Assembly: GCA_948567375.1 (NCBI GenBank)
Contig: OX419759.1
Location: 49,814,593-49,878,592 of the forward strand
From: Lunularia cruciata
Taxonomy: Eukaryota; Streptophyta; Marchantiopsida; Lunulariales; Lunulariaceae
Length of the DNA stretch: 64,000 bases
Direction: 5' to 3'
Notes under the pieces: model-generated
Database searches by the model: none
The model's input: only the letters and a program-made list of their open reading frames with translations
What the model was told of the DNA's origin: nothing
Shown here: positions 34,600 through 46,171 of the stretch, piece by piece
Numbering within the stretch: the stretch's first letter is position 1
Layout of the letters: every line of letters begins with the position of its first letter
Program-made: the position numbers and the translations under genes

Positions 34600-35272
34600 C
34601 CTTGCATCTCATTGGCTCAATTCTCTTCCTTGACTTTGATCTACCATTTCTTTGACTCTAACATAGTTGATCCTTTTTACCTCTACACTAAGAAAATAGT
34701 ACCACAGTTGACAATTCTAAAGAGTTATGTCTATAGATGTCTTCATTGAGAATCAAGTCTTCTATACTCTCAAATGTGAGTTCACTTGATCTTGATGAAC
34801 TACTCATTGTTATATGATTGCTGTTCCACAACTATCATGTAATGATTGAACTTTATCATCAAAAATTGATCTTCACAAATTCCAGTCTTGAAATGATTGA
34901 ATTGAAATCATTCATGCGGTCTTGAACTGATGCACCTTCTTTCATCATTGTGTTGACTAACTAGTAAATCAAGTAAACCTTGTTTGAGGTTGAAGGCTTC
35001 TCATACATGTTCAATAATACCTTAATCAACTTGTGAGTGGTCTTCTCATGGAAAATGTTGTATGCAACATTTCTTACCAATATCAATTTGACCACATCCA
35101 AGGCTTGTCAATCTAGAGGCTCTTACTCAGCTTCTTCCATCTTTTCTAGCTTTTTTGCCTCAAGAAGTATGTGTAGCTTCTTTTGATATAGATAGTTCCC
35201 AATTTGCATCTTCCAAAATCCAAAATCCTTGCAATTAAACTTATTGATTTTTACTTTCCTTTCTTTTGCCAT
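34600..35272 (-). pseudogene. Copia gag
   Basis: The gag start is the ATG at 35272 (MAKERKVKINKFNCKDFGFW), followed by KMQIGNYLYQKKLHILLEAK, the usual Copia gag N-terminus. A GTG-initiated longer reading would begin inside the primer site and is not credible. The rest, including MYEKPSTSNKVYLIY-like and NDFNSIISRLESVKINF-like blocks, is broken by stops. No clear zinc knuckle remains. Confidence 0.8.
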
Positions 35273-35293
35273 CTTTTTGCTCTCTCTCCAAAA

Positions 35294-35310
35294 CCAATAC
35301 TTTGATACCA
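35294..35310 (-). promoter_or_regulatory. Primer-binding site, initiator-Met-tRNA type
   Basis: The minus strand reads TGGTATCAAAGTATTGG, two bases after the LTR end at 35313. Confidence 0.85.
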
Positions 35311-35312
35311 CT

Positions 35313-36165
35313 TGTTGAGATAAATTGAATTTTACTTAAAGAACAATATGATTACAAATTTAGCTATTCTACGGAGTGAAATTGATTCATCAATCTGGTA
35401 AGGAAATGCATGCATAGAATTTACATAAATTTCAGATGGTCTTGCAAGCATTTGCCTACATCCACAATTGCACAAGATTTCATTCACTCAAGAACTATCA
35501 AAGTCACAACTGATAGCTAACACACAATGTATGTATACAATTGCACTTGTCATTTCCCATCTAGTTCTTGAATGTGTGGTGCAAATTGATACCGCATCTA
35601 ACCTTAGATGTTTGGCACCAATAAATACATGTCACCTCATGAATTTTGCAAGTGGGATCCATTCACACAACTTCCTATAGGAGCTAGTTCCTATCTATAG
35701 TAAAATCCCATAGTCTTGCAATAGAATCCCACATAAGATTTCCATAGACCAACAATACAATCCCATAGTAGACTCCTGCATCCATTGTTGTAGCCAATCT
35801 TGTAGCTCTTGTAGTCAGTCTTGTAACTCCTGTAAGGCACATTTTTCATAAACTTTAAGTGGATATAACTTCTTTTTGAAGCTCCATTTTCCATAATCTT
35901 GGTGTGTATGGAAATCCCTTGAGAAGACTCTTCCAATGAGATAAGACATACCTCATTTTCATTTGTATTCATATAGAAATCAGTCTTGATATGAACTGCC
36001 TTTTGTGCACTCCCATAATGGAATCTTGTAATTCAAAGATCTATCCCATACTTACACTTCTACATTCTCATAGAAGATCTGCCTCATATTGACTCTTCAA
36101 TATTCTTGTAGGATATTTGTTCCATAGAGCATTCCCGTAATTAATCTGACTCCACACTTCATACA
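35313..36165 (-). repeat. Right (5') LTR of the minus-strand Copia
   Basis: 853 bp with TG...CA ends as printed (TGTTGAGATAAATTG to CTTCATACA); homologous to 18202-19007. Confidence 0.85.
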
Positions 36166-36243
36166 AAGGCAATACAAGGGAGTGCTAATGGTTCTAAGTA
36201 CTCTAGTATTGCACAATTTTCTCCCTTGTTTCTAATAATGGCA
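36166..36243 (-). repeat. Right LTR of the outer element, piece 3 of 3
   Basis: Resumes the outer LTR after the Copia; aligns with 7432-7541 (shared GCTAA...TTCTAA, TTGCACAA, TTTCTAAT..GGCA). With the other two pieces it gives an LTR of about 985 bp. Confidence 0.6.
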
Positions 36244-37470
36244 TTTTTAGGTTTTATCTTAATTCTCTAAATTTTCATTCAATCCTAACTCTAATGCTTA
36301 GTGTTATTTGTTTTATTGCTGATACTCTAGTGGTTGCATAAGATTTTGTAGTGCTAATCTAAGCTCATCTACTTCTCCGGTAGTGGTAGTAGCCTCCAAG
36401 AATTCTACAATCATTTCCTCCATCACTTTCTAATATTTTCCTTTTGTTGTTGGACCAAATCCTTTGCAATAAGACAATCTAGTACTTCCTACTCAAAATG
36501 CTTGTCCTTCTTCTTTAATGTCATTCATGCAAGAACTCCTTGCTTCTCTTGTCTCCTCCTTGATGCAAACCATAAGATAATAAAGGTCTATCCTTGGTTG
36601 AGCTTCCTTTGCCTATAAGATCAAGACCTCTTCCTAATACTATTTATGTTAAGACTTATCTCCCAAGGATATGTAGTCATTGCTTCTTTATAGATTTATT
36701 TGTGAAGGGCCACCAAATCTCTCTCTATAGATTCAATTGCCTTACATGTGCTTTGAATAGATAAATCTTCTCTTTGAAAGCTTTTTCTCAATTGTTGCAC
36801 TCTTCTCAAGTTTGGACACATCCTTCCAAAGATCTTCCAATCTACCCTTTAGTGCTTGATTCTTATCTTTTGCTAGTCTTTTCCTACATCAAAATACAAA
36901 GATCTACTAGCTCCTTCTCTAGCTTAGCCACCTTCATTGCTTTTCAATCTTCACTCTTTGCTTGTTCTAAATTGACATGCCTCAAAGCATCTACTTCTTC
37001 TTCCAATGCAATTGATTGAGCTTCCTTGGTTCCTCTCAAAAGGTACAGTACCTCACTCTCAAAGGTTTTGTTCATGGACTTGTGATATCCTACTTGAGTG
37101 TGCATCTTCATGACCATATATAAATAACTAGTTATAGTGGGGAAACTCCCTTCATACATCTAGTAATAAGTATATAGGGTCATCATCAATAGCAAGAATG
37201 TAGGTGGTGTATTGCACTCTAGGCATTTCTTTGATGGCATTCCTCTCCTCCTCATCTATAAGCTTTTAACCTACTTCTTTGGGTAACTTGGCTTACTCTT
37301 GCAAAGTGTTCACATATGGGACCAGGCTCCATTTCTTTTGATATATTTTTCCTTTCTTTTGATATATATATAGAATTTGATAATGTAAAATATTGATGAG
37401 AGAAATAGGAGAATAGAAGACCAAAGTGGAATATCACATTGGGACTATCAAGTGTGTGAAACTTCAATGC
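36244..37470 (-). pseudogene. Minus-strand coding-like remnants, family unknown
   Basis: Frames at 37467-37252 and 37159-36944 read EMEPGPICEHFARVSQVTQR and MHTQVGYHKSMNKTFESEVL. The second goes on with ALEEEVDALRHVNLEQAKSE, a helical, possibly coiled-coil texture. Further left, KVAKLEKELVDL continues in frame after a stop. It resembles gag-type coiled coil of gypsy-like elements, but I cannot assign it. Stops every 30-70 codons. Confidence 0.35.
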
Positions 37471-38683
37471 CTAGCTTGAGCTCACCTCAAGTATTTGTAG
37501 ATAACTTGGGTACAAGGTTCCCAAGGAAGGTTCCTTTTAGGAGTTGCTTTACTTGGAGTGCAAGCTAAATTACCATTTACTTGGTGTACAAGCTTAGTTA
37601 ACCATCAACTTGGCATACAAGTTATCCTACCCTTGGAAAGTTCTTAGAAGTTTCTCACCAAGCCTTGGGATCATAGATAATACCTTGAGGGAGTATAGAA
37701 ATGAACAGTGAAGCTGGCCTGGCTACCCAACCCCTGGCCCTGAATGCACCAAGGGGTATTTTTTGCACTTAACCATTTTTTAGGTACATTTGCAATTTTT
37801 CAATTGGTTGGATATTTGTATAAATTTCCCTACTTTTATGGTCTTCAAATGATGAAAGAATCTAAGGGAGATACATTATGAACTTACTTGTCATCAATTC
37901 TATACAGCATATGCTACTTGATAGTTTACAACAACATTATGGTAAGGGAACAATAGAGGAGGAGACCAGTCAGGAGACAACCCTTTTATTAATGGTTGTA
38001 TAAAATATTATGTAGAGTATAACAAGGTGAATTACAAGTTTCTATTTTGTCAAGTTTCTATTTTGAACTTTTTCAGAAATTTATTTTATAATCTTGTTTA
38101 TTTCTAGAGCTGGTGATTTTTACCAAAACTTATTCTATTCACCTATTTGAAAGTAAAATTATTCTCATATTTTTTTCCTAAGATCTTAAAAAAAACATTA
38201 ATACATTACAAACTAAAAAACTCACTAATTTATGAAAGGGGTGTATACAGACAGGTTTCATAGCAGAGTACCTTGTGTTTGATGCTGTAAGATGGCTTGA
38301 TTTTTCTGCATGTCAACAGAATCTATCTAATATCAATTTAGAGTTTTGTTGAGATTTGTTTACATATAGATATTTTATAGATTACGTTAGGTTACTTACA
38401 TAGATAGATAAATATTTTCAAATCTTCAAAGAGGTGCTATGGAAATCTATAAATGGAGGATCATCTATTTAGAACTTTCTAGTTAATAAGAAAAGGGCAA
38501 CCATGCAAGAAACATGAAGGATGGGAAGACCCCATCACGCTGTACAAGGGTGAGATAAAATAGGTAAAATGGAGCTAAGCCCCAATAGACTCAATATGAG
38601 AAATCTTCCCTACTGCACCTATGATATCCGAGCTATGTAAGTCTACAGTCTACAAAAAATTGGAGCATCCAAAGAAGCATCAC
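37471..38683. other. No recognisable gene
   Basis: AT-rich DNA. The only feature noted is a short hairpin-forming phrase GATGGGAAGACCCCATC at about 38519-38535, which also occurs with one change at about 55230. Confidence 0.5.
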
Positions 38684-39907
38684 CTAACGTGATTGCTCTC
38701 TATGGATTGCACCAACCATTGCCCTTTGAAGAGCAATGGCCACACACTGTCTAAAATATGCTACAAAGTATGAGAGTGAGAGTGGTGCCCCTTGGCGCTT
38801 AACATGATAAGCTCTTATGACCTCCTTGACAAATGTGTCAAATGCCATGTCCATCACTCTATATAACTCAAAGGTTAGAGGAAAAAAAAGGTGATCTTGC
38901 TGCATACCCCTATGCTTGGAGACCTTGCAAGCTAATACTGCACTTGCTGCCCATCCAGGGGATGGGTAATCACTCCTTCTGAAACTATGTCATGCATAGG
39001 GTCCATAACCATGACATCCACTACTATCACTTGATCATCTTGGACCAAGTACAAGTTTGCCCTAACACGTGTCATCTGCAAAGCATACAAATGCTTCCTC
39101 CAAGCCAAGTATCCACTCTCTTGTGCCATAGCAAACACTATGTCCCTAATATCATCAGGGACAGCTATCCACTATCTTCCAAAAGGACGCCATGTCATAT
39201 GGACTATTCTTGCATCTAGAGTAGAACCAGACTCACAAGTGAGGAATGAAGATGCAAATGGGTGGGCAAAACCTGGGCAAAACCTCATCGCTGTAGAGAA
39301 AGTAGTTGGTGCAAGTTGGAATACCCTAATGCATGATTGAGCTAGGATCCAAGAGCCTATACCCTTGCCAAAGCAAGAGTGAAGATGTGCTCTAGTAGCC
39401 TGAGGAATGGATGAGTCAACTAAGAGAGAATGTAGCGTATGTTGATACTGTTGCTCCATCAAGGAAGATTGTAAACCTCTAGTCCAATTTGACAATAGTG
39501 AAAAAAAAAGATAAAAGGTACTCATGTGCCCATGGGGATAGACTATCTCTCATCTGTCACAATAACATCTGGAAAGAAAATGATCCCTATTCCACCTCTA
39601 TCACATAAGTCTCCAAAACCGGCCTATCAACAACCACAAAATGAGAGGAAAGTAAGGGTGCATAGAGATACAAAGCACCCAAAAATGCTATAGGTGCCAT
39701 CTCCTCCATAGATAGCAAGCCAATCCCTCCACACAAGATCGGTAGAGATGTTTGTCTATGTGCCAAATCCCCTAGCACAAACTCAAATGTACATGGTCCA
39801 ATAATATCACCAAAGACTCCCATAATCCTCCTATCGAAGGCTCTCCAGTATGATGGGAGGTCAAGGAGGAGGAAATGTGCTGAGAAGGTAAGTCGGTAGA
39901 CAAGCAA
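38684..39907 (-). pseudogene. C-terminal part of a reverse-transcriptase-type retroelement protein, 5'-truncated
   Basis: Four minus-strand frames follow one another in a single coding order. 39907-39587 has QTSLPILCGGIGLLSMEEMA, like the 'LP.R.GGLGL.SA...APAAYL' segment seen downstream of RT domains in some non-LTR-type elements. 39525-39172 has AHLHSCFGKGIGSWILAQSC and STAMRFCPGFAHPF, then GSTLDARIVHMTWRPFGR, resembling a Cys/His region with ligands lost. 39138-38932 has MTRVRANLYLVQDDQVIVVD followed by VMVMDP, like the Asp-rich core of an endonuclease-like domain. 38905-38684 has HLFFPLTFELYRVMDMAFDT and YFRQCVAIALQRAMVGAIHR. No RT catalytic core is present to the right, so it is truncated. 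Family placement rests on remembered motif patterns and is tentative. Confidence 0.5.
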
Positions 39908-40273
39908 TTATAGATCATTTTTATACATTTCTAGTTAATTAGAGATATTTTTATACATTGCAACATTTTATGCTGTATATATTTTTTCAATATTTATTTA
40001 TATGAAAGGTAATTGAGGCAAAAATAATTTTTAATAATACATATTTCTTATTAAGTTTTATTTTTAATTTATAAATTAAAAATCAATTTTACTGTAAACT
40101 ATATTATAAATATTCACTAATGATGGTATATTAGAGTACATCGATCTCTAGTGTTACAAAATCTTACTATCACTATATTTGTATCTCAAAGTCTAATTAA
40201 AAACTTCTCTACATAATATCCATCTATAAATTAAACTAATTGAGTATCATTCATATTTGAGTTATACAGTTTA
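39908..40273. other. AT-rich spacer
   Basis: Very AT-rich DNA between the retroelement remnant and the tandem-repeat region; nothing else seen. Confidence 0.5.
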
Positions 40274-40620
40274 GTGAGCTTTTTGCGTTTGAAACTCGTG
40301 TCAATCAGTTCTTGAAAGTGAGAGGAAAGTCTTTGTCATATATTTTTTATTTTAAACTATGTAGTTTTCCAATTAGTTTAATTCAAATTCTGGTGAATTT
40401 TCTGAGTTTGAAACTTGTTTCAAGCGGTCTTGACGGTAAGGGAACAACTTTATCATATATTTCAATTTAAATTAACTAGTCTTTCAATTTCAATTTATGG
40501 TGAATTTTCTGCTTTTGAAAAAAATTCAAGCAGTATTTGACGGTTGAAACATCTTTATCATATATTCTTATTTTAAACTAACTAATTTTCAATTAGGTTC
40601 ATTCAAATTCTGATACAATA
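40274..40620. repeat. Three imperfect tandem units of about 107-119 bp
   Basis: Units start at 40274, 40393 and 40500, each opening GTGA(A/G)(C/T)TTT and including TTTGAAA, TTCAAGC-like, ATCATATAT and ATTTTAAACTA-like blocks. Confidence 0.8.
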
Positions 40621-40860
40621 CCTGTTTTAGTTGTAGTCCCTTGGTAATGTCCTACACACATTTATCTTTTGTGTTTTATAAAATGATTTACATGCATTAT
40701 ATATTTTATATTTTACAAATCAACAAAGCATATGTAGAAGCCTTCTTAATTACTTCAGTGACACATTGATCAATGACATTTATTAATTGTGTGTTGCCGA
40801 GAACACACAATGACTCAGGAATTTGATCACTAGAACAGAATTCGAATCATAAACACAAGA

Positions 40861-40973
40861 GGCATGAAATTATGCAAGTAGTTTAAGGGTTGCAGTTCTA
40901 CATAATTGAGACTAAGAGACATGAAATAATGCAAATAATTTTAAAGGCTGCAGTTCTACATTCTTGAGACATT
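40861..40973. repeat. 57-bp imperfect tandem duplication
   Basis: GGCATGAAATTATGCAAGTA at 40861 recurs as GACATGAAATAATGCAAATA at 40918; both continue through GCAGTTCTACAT and TTGAGAC. Confidence 0.85.
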
Positions 40974-41339
40974 GTCATGGCTTTACAAGTGGACGTGAAA
41001 TGACCTCGTATTTTTTCAGCGTCTATACAAGAAATTTGCATTGTATTATATTTTAGCACCTGGATACATTTTCTTGAGTGATGTATCTTTTGAGTTTGAC
41101 ACGTTTCGTTCACTCTTGTTTTTCTTCACTGTAGGTGGATATTTTGCAGATGATCGATTTTTCTTTTTCATGGATTCTATCCAAATCAGACTTTAATTAT
41201 TCTTCTTTTGCGAATGGGTATTCTTTTGTTTTTTAGTTTGGAGGATCGATTTCGACGAATTAACTTGTAAAAGAATCTGTTATTGTGTATGAGCACACTT
41301 GAAGACGAATACCCTACTTTGGATATCGGTAGTTCATAT

Positions 41340-41637
41340 ATATACTCAATGTGTATTTTTCACTATTAAGTTAACTTGGTGTAATTTTTATCTTGAAATG
41401 AGATTTCCTGTGAACATGAAAGATCCTTAGATGCTCTTTTATGTACACTCTAGCGGCTGAGATGCCATGCACATTTTGCAAACTTAGTATTAATCTTGTA
41501 AAAATATCAATTGAGCGTACAGTCTAAGTAAGTTATAAAATCTGATTTTTGATACTCAATATGCAACTTTCACTATTAAGGTAACTTGGTGTAATTGTTA
41601 TCTTGATATGAGATTTCGTGTGAACATGAAAATCCTT
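41340..41637. repeat. Direct duplication of ~88 bp, spaced ~212 bp
   Basis: 41340-41428 and 41551-41637 share TTTCACTATTAAG, TAACTTGGTGTAATT, TATCTTGA and TGAGATTTC.TGTGAACATG with few changes. Confidence 0.85.
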
Positions 41638-42403
41638 TTGCTGGGTTTCTATTGGAAATGAATTGTAAGTGCAAGGTGGATTCACATCGGGTGACTTGCG
41701 TTTTCGACGTAGGATCTCTATGTTTCATATCGTTTACATGCTCTTATTGGAGATTAGTATTGAGTCTCCAACAATTCAAATTAAAACCCCCTTTGACTCT
41801 AGAGAGTCTGTAACATGAATCCCCAAGTGCGATGTATGTTTACGGATTCTTGATCAAATACCACGTTGCTGCATAAAGACCTTTCTCTACGTTTCTCATA
41901 GGTAGTGTCAAAGGTAATGAATTTCTGTGACGAATTGGTTTGCGTGAGTAGGAATATCTCTTTCATGCAGATCCAGATGTACGAGGAACATTAAGATGAT
42001 GAGTGGACTTCCACGTCATCCAGTACAGCTACTGGCACAAAATCTAGATCCTCTTGGTAATATGTACAGTATTCCTGAGAAACCAAGAAGCTTTGCGGAA
42101 TATGCAGGTATAAGAATGGACATGAACGGAATCTCTTGGGTAACTCTGCTCGGCTTCGCAGAATTTTACAGGGCATGCGAAGTTGTCAATTATATAATTT
42201 GGCGAAGCCAACATTTCTTACATTTAGGTTTAACAAGGCTAGTTATGGAATCTATAGATTAAGCAATCAAATTATAGATACTAATTTGGGTATGCGCCTA
42301 AATAAGGTGCAAAGAGGGTAAACAATTTTTTGGACTTGATATTGTTGATCACTCATGCATCTTGGCCCACCTTACCTCAACTTTGTTTGTTGATGTCTTA
42401 CTT
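41638..42403. other. 3' flank of the peroxidase; no gene supported
   Basis: Contains a plus-strand frame (41996-42262; MSGLPRHPVQLLAQNLDPLG onward) with no recognised domain. This stretch probably holds the peroxidase 3' untranslated region on the minus strand; I saw no convincing poly(A) signal. Confidence 0.4.
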
Positions 42404-44437
42404 TTACGCATCGGATCTGAGCTCGATAAGTGGATCCCTATCCTCCAGTTCAAGCGAATTTGGCTTTCGACAGTTCTTACGAATCTCTCCTTTTGCTCCG
42501 CTGTTCATGTTTCCCATTTTGATCATGGATGCAACGAAATCTTCCCGAAATTTGCTTACATTTGTGGCGTATTCCTGGACTATGCCCTTCGTATCATTTG
42601 CTTGAGTAAAAAGTACCTCGTCTGAGTTCAACACCCCTTTGAAAACTTCCAGCTCTTTGAAATACTGGTTGTCAAATTTGGCCGACGTTGGGTCCAATGC
42701 CCTGATGACACTGATATTTCCACCGTTGGGGCAAGTTTGCTTTAGGCTCCCGAGAAACGTCGGCTCGATAGTAGGATCAGCTCCCCCACCCCCGTTGAAA
42801 TTGTACAGACGGCTAACGATGGCAGCGCAGCGGGAGAACCCAATTGTGTGAGCACCTAAGGAGTTCGAAAGCAACCACAACCAGCAAATTTATTCACTTC
42901 CAGGTTAGGGTTAGACGTTCAAAGTAACTGCTTTTCTTGCAGATTCTCTTGTGGTTCATACGCAGACGTGGACGTATACTCAATTTCGATGTGTCGTATG
43001 GACGATAGTATCAACTGGCACTTAATGGATATTCGATTTGATCATCGGGAGGTAAGGATAGGAACATAGTTTATAAAAGACTGGAAGAGGAAATACCGGA
43101 TAGGGCGACCAAGTCTCTGACATTTAGACCAACATCAGAGAACTTCGTTTTCAGGAGTTCCACTGTCGAACTAGGGCCAGGAAGAAACTGAAGAGCAGCT
43201 GAGAAATTCGCTGTCAAACTGTCGCGCCTCCCAAGAGGAACAAACCAGAATGGACCCCCACTCTGCGACCAGAAACCTCCCAGGTGTAAGCTTTAACTCT
43301 GAAAAGATCCAACATGCTGAAGTAGCGGAAACAATGTGGCTTTACGAGCTGCTGTTATCTGGAGAGTCTGAGATCCTTCTAACAGGACAAGGTTGTGTAC
43401 CTCATGAGTGATCTCAATGGTCTGTTCTGTAAACATATCGATATCTACAACGCCATATCTGATGTGATACTTGTAGTATCTGCTATGCAAATACGCACTT
43501 AGTATACATGTATCTCCAGGTTGTATAGAGTACATTTTATTGCCACTTTAGAATCATCAATATTAAGTCCACACGGATACATTTCAACAAAATTGTCATA
43601 AGACCTTACCAGTTTCACTCCCCAAAAGGAAGCTAACGCAACAATATCAGCGCATGATACTATTCCAGGACACTGCTTTTCCACTTCAGTCTTGATTTCG
43701 TCGATGAGCTCGTATCCTCTTACTGAGTCGTTATTTGGAGGTGAGAACTTTTCTCCCTGCGGGAGTCTGGGGTCTTCGTCAAGAAGTATGGAAGCGTCAC
43801 ATCCCTGCATTGACCAGAAAGTGAAACTTGAAACGGAGTTAATCTGACTCGTTCAGTTGTCTGATTCCAAAATATAGATATGTCCTCGTATGTAAATTCA
43901 CTGAACACAGGAGCATTAGTAACTGCTGTCAAACTGGAAAGGCTGGTTTCTCAAGAATGTCCCCGATTCACGGTTTCTATAATTTGGCATCTAGATCTCG
44001 TTTCCCTTCTGCATGTGAACCTTAAGAGTTGAGTGGAAATGCCAAAAGGTCTTAGTTGTATCGAGATAATAATATGCCGCGATACCGGTCATAGGGGACT
44101 AATATTTAGTAATCTAAACGCAACGTACGCTATCTGAAATGTGCAGCGGCTTCTAGTGGAGAAGTTCGTCTGCAGCGACTAGCTTAAATCATACGCATAC
44201 CTGGACAAAACAATCATGGAAATGCAACCGGAGAAGAGATGCTCCAATACGAGCCTCCTTCTTGACAGCTGCATCCACCTTCTCAAGCACTATTATAGGC
44301 AGCTGAGGACAGGTCTTGATGTAGAAGTCTGGTGTCAACTTCGCATCAGCTGGAGCAGCCAGGAGTGACAGAGTTAACACTACTAAACACAGTACACATG
44401 AGTCTAACACAACCCTTGCTCCCCACAGTATGGCCAT
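42404..44437 (-). CDS. Class III secretory peroxidase (four exons)
   Basis: A haem peroxidase of the plant cell wall/vacuole family, oxidising phenolics with H2O2. Exons: 44437-44201, 43804-43610, 43262-43097, 42855-42404; total 349 codons plus TAA. All introns are GT-AG; phases 0, 0, 1 and exon sizes 237, 195, 166 and 452 nt match the family's ancestral layout. The signal peptide is about residues 1-32 (hydrophobic [17 protein letters not shown]). RLHFHDCFV carries distal Arg70 and His74; LSGAHTIG carries proximal His202. Eight conserved cysteines are present: 43, 76, 81, 124, 130, 209, 241, 328. N-glycosylation sequons lie at 163, 246, 286 and 298. Odd points: ASFWGV replaces the usual AARDSV; the segment before GEIRKNC is about two residues short; and a ~19-residue tail ([10 protein letters not shown] onward) follows, as in some vacuolar forms. 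The ATG at 44437 is chosen over an upstream in-frame GTG at 44458. Confidence 0.93.
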
Positions 44438-44720
44438 CTTGTAGGTCGTTATTAGCACTCTTGGTTCTTAATTGTCAGGAGGTCGTGAGAGACAGGTCTC
44501 GATCCCGGTACAGAGCTGACTGAAGCTTACCCTGCGCGGCTGAAAGCTTACGATACCTATTTCTTGAAATCCTTAATATATTCACAATCAGTAGCGAGAG
44601 CTGGTCGAGGAAATGAACCAAAGTGGTATGTGTCTGAACTTAGGCTGCTGTAGCCACGGCCTCATGATCACCTCAAAATGACAATTGGCGTTGTCTCGCT
44701 CTTCATATCTTCACATTCAA

Positions 44721-44731
44721 ACATATATACT
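44721..44731 (-). promoter_or_regulatory. Candidate TATA box of the peroxidase
   Basis: The minus strand reads GTATATATGT about 285 bases upstream of the start codon. AT-rich DNA makes chance matches common, so this is only a candidate. Confidence 0.25.
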
Positions 44732-46171
44732 GTAGCTCGCTGGTGAATTCAGTTCATCGTGTACCTAATATCGTATCCATGTACGTGTTATTGGTCAAGC
44801 AAGACATACTTCTCCTACCTACTGTGAAGGATTCCAATTGCAAATTTCTTTCACTGTAGCATCAGCCAGATTTGGTAAGGAATCAGTCCAATAAAAAGAA
44901 TATGTTGACTTCGCGTGACTTGAATGTCAATGCAATGACTCTTGAATTGAGGTTCATGGTTAAAGTGGCTAAGATTCCTAACACGTTACAGTACTTTAAT
45001 TTAAATCCACTACCCACTGAGCAAATATCATTATAACCTCTACATTTTAAAGTGTAGTAATGGACGTGAGCACGTTACAGTACTTTGACTTCAGTCCACT
45101 ATCCACTGTAAATAGAGTTATAATATTTATATTGTACACGTGATAAATATAAGTCTTTGTTTAATTCGTCCTTGTGAATGACTTAATATCTACAGCAGAA
45201 TTAGCAATTGTTAGTGACAGAGTCTCAAATACAAGGGAGATTATTTGCGTGGCTAGTAAAATTAATTACTTGTGGCAAAGAATGTTCATGAAATCAGTCA
45301 TACATTATACAGTGTATACACTGATGAGTGCAATATCCGCATCCTTGGAGATCAATCTATAACGGATGTGGTCAACATTGATGAGTGAATTTATTTTATT
45401 CAAGAACCAAGATTATATGGTCACGATAAAAATGATTGTAGTACAACTTTATTTCAACAACCAAGATAATACGGTAGCTTGAAAAGTAGTGATATCTTTA
45501 CTCTTTTTATTCAGTACAATTTTTTCAAATCTTTTATGTAAAGAGATGAAATTAAATAAATAAAGGGATATTTCTACAAAAGTGTATGTTTCCCTTCACC
45601 AAAGTTCTATATTAGTGAAATGTATTTGCCATATATGAGTTCGTTGATTCAATGGCAACAGGTCAATCTACCGTCTTAACGGCGATTGCTATTTTAATTG
45701 CACAAAGAATAGCTAAGACTTTGAACAATATCACGATTATTGTACATGGCTTTGGATATTTTGCCTCCTCTTCCTTCTCTCAGAATGATTTGTTATGTGA
45801 GCATAATACCAGATTACATGTTCAATTCATAAGTAAGAGATTCACATACCGAATTTATAAGTATGATAGACTATTACAGTTACCTAAACCCAGACAACAA
45901 CTTTAGTATTATTCAATACAACTAAGTTATTAGAAAGAATTAATAAAACCGAGAACAAAAATGAATTGAAACCAAAAACATCAGACATATTAATCAAAAT
46001 ATAAGTAATGATATTTTTTATTAAATATAATTAAATAATTAAAATAGAATATGTATGGGGAGGTTCATGTTGTAAAGCACTTTTAGTTTTCTGGTTATAT
46101 TAGTCTGAATGAGACCAATTACTAATTATTTTAGACGTATACTAGTCTAGTGTAGAAGTATATTAGTCTGA
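44732..46171. other. Upstream flank of the peroxidase; no gene recognised
   Basis: Intergenic DNA. A plus frame at 45652-45906 (MATGQSTVLTAIAILIAQRI onward) has no recognised motif. The phrase CACGTTACAGTACTTT occurs twice, near 44981 and 45072, as part of a diverged ~90-bp duplication. Confidence 0.5.

Larger units (their letters stand above)
18202..36165 (-). mobile_element. Ty1/copia retrotransposon on the minus strand, interrupted by two later insertions
   Basis: LTRs at 18202-19007 and 35313-36165; primer site 35310-35294; gag, protease, integrase, RT and RNase H run right to left, in Copia order. The RT is split by an 11.7 kb Harbinger (20268-31977), and a solo LTR (32412-33103) lies between integrase and RT. 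The flanks AGTGC (18197-18201) and AAGGC (36166-36170) look like a diverged 5-bp target duplication. Across them the outer LTR resumes, matching AAGCT at the corresponding place in the left LTR (about 7432). All genes are broken. Confidence 0.85.

Noticed and set aside
35273..35311. Extended start of the minus-strand Copia gag
   Set aside because: It begins at GTG inside the tRNA primer site; the ATG at 35272 is the sensible start.
41996..42262. 88-codon plus-strand gene next to the peroxidase
   Set aside because: No domain, no clear exon structure, and it lies in the likely 3' flank of the peroxidase transcript.
42330..42851. Plus-strand frames over the peroxidase last exon
   Set aside because: Antisense shadows of exon 4, which has strong family similarity.
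44438..44458. Longer peroxidase start seven codons upstream
   Set aside because: That codon is GTG. The ATG at 44437 gives a normal signal peptide.
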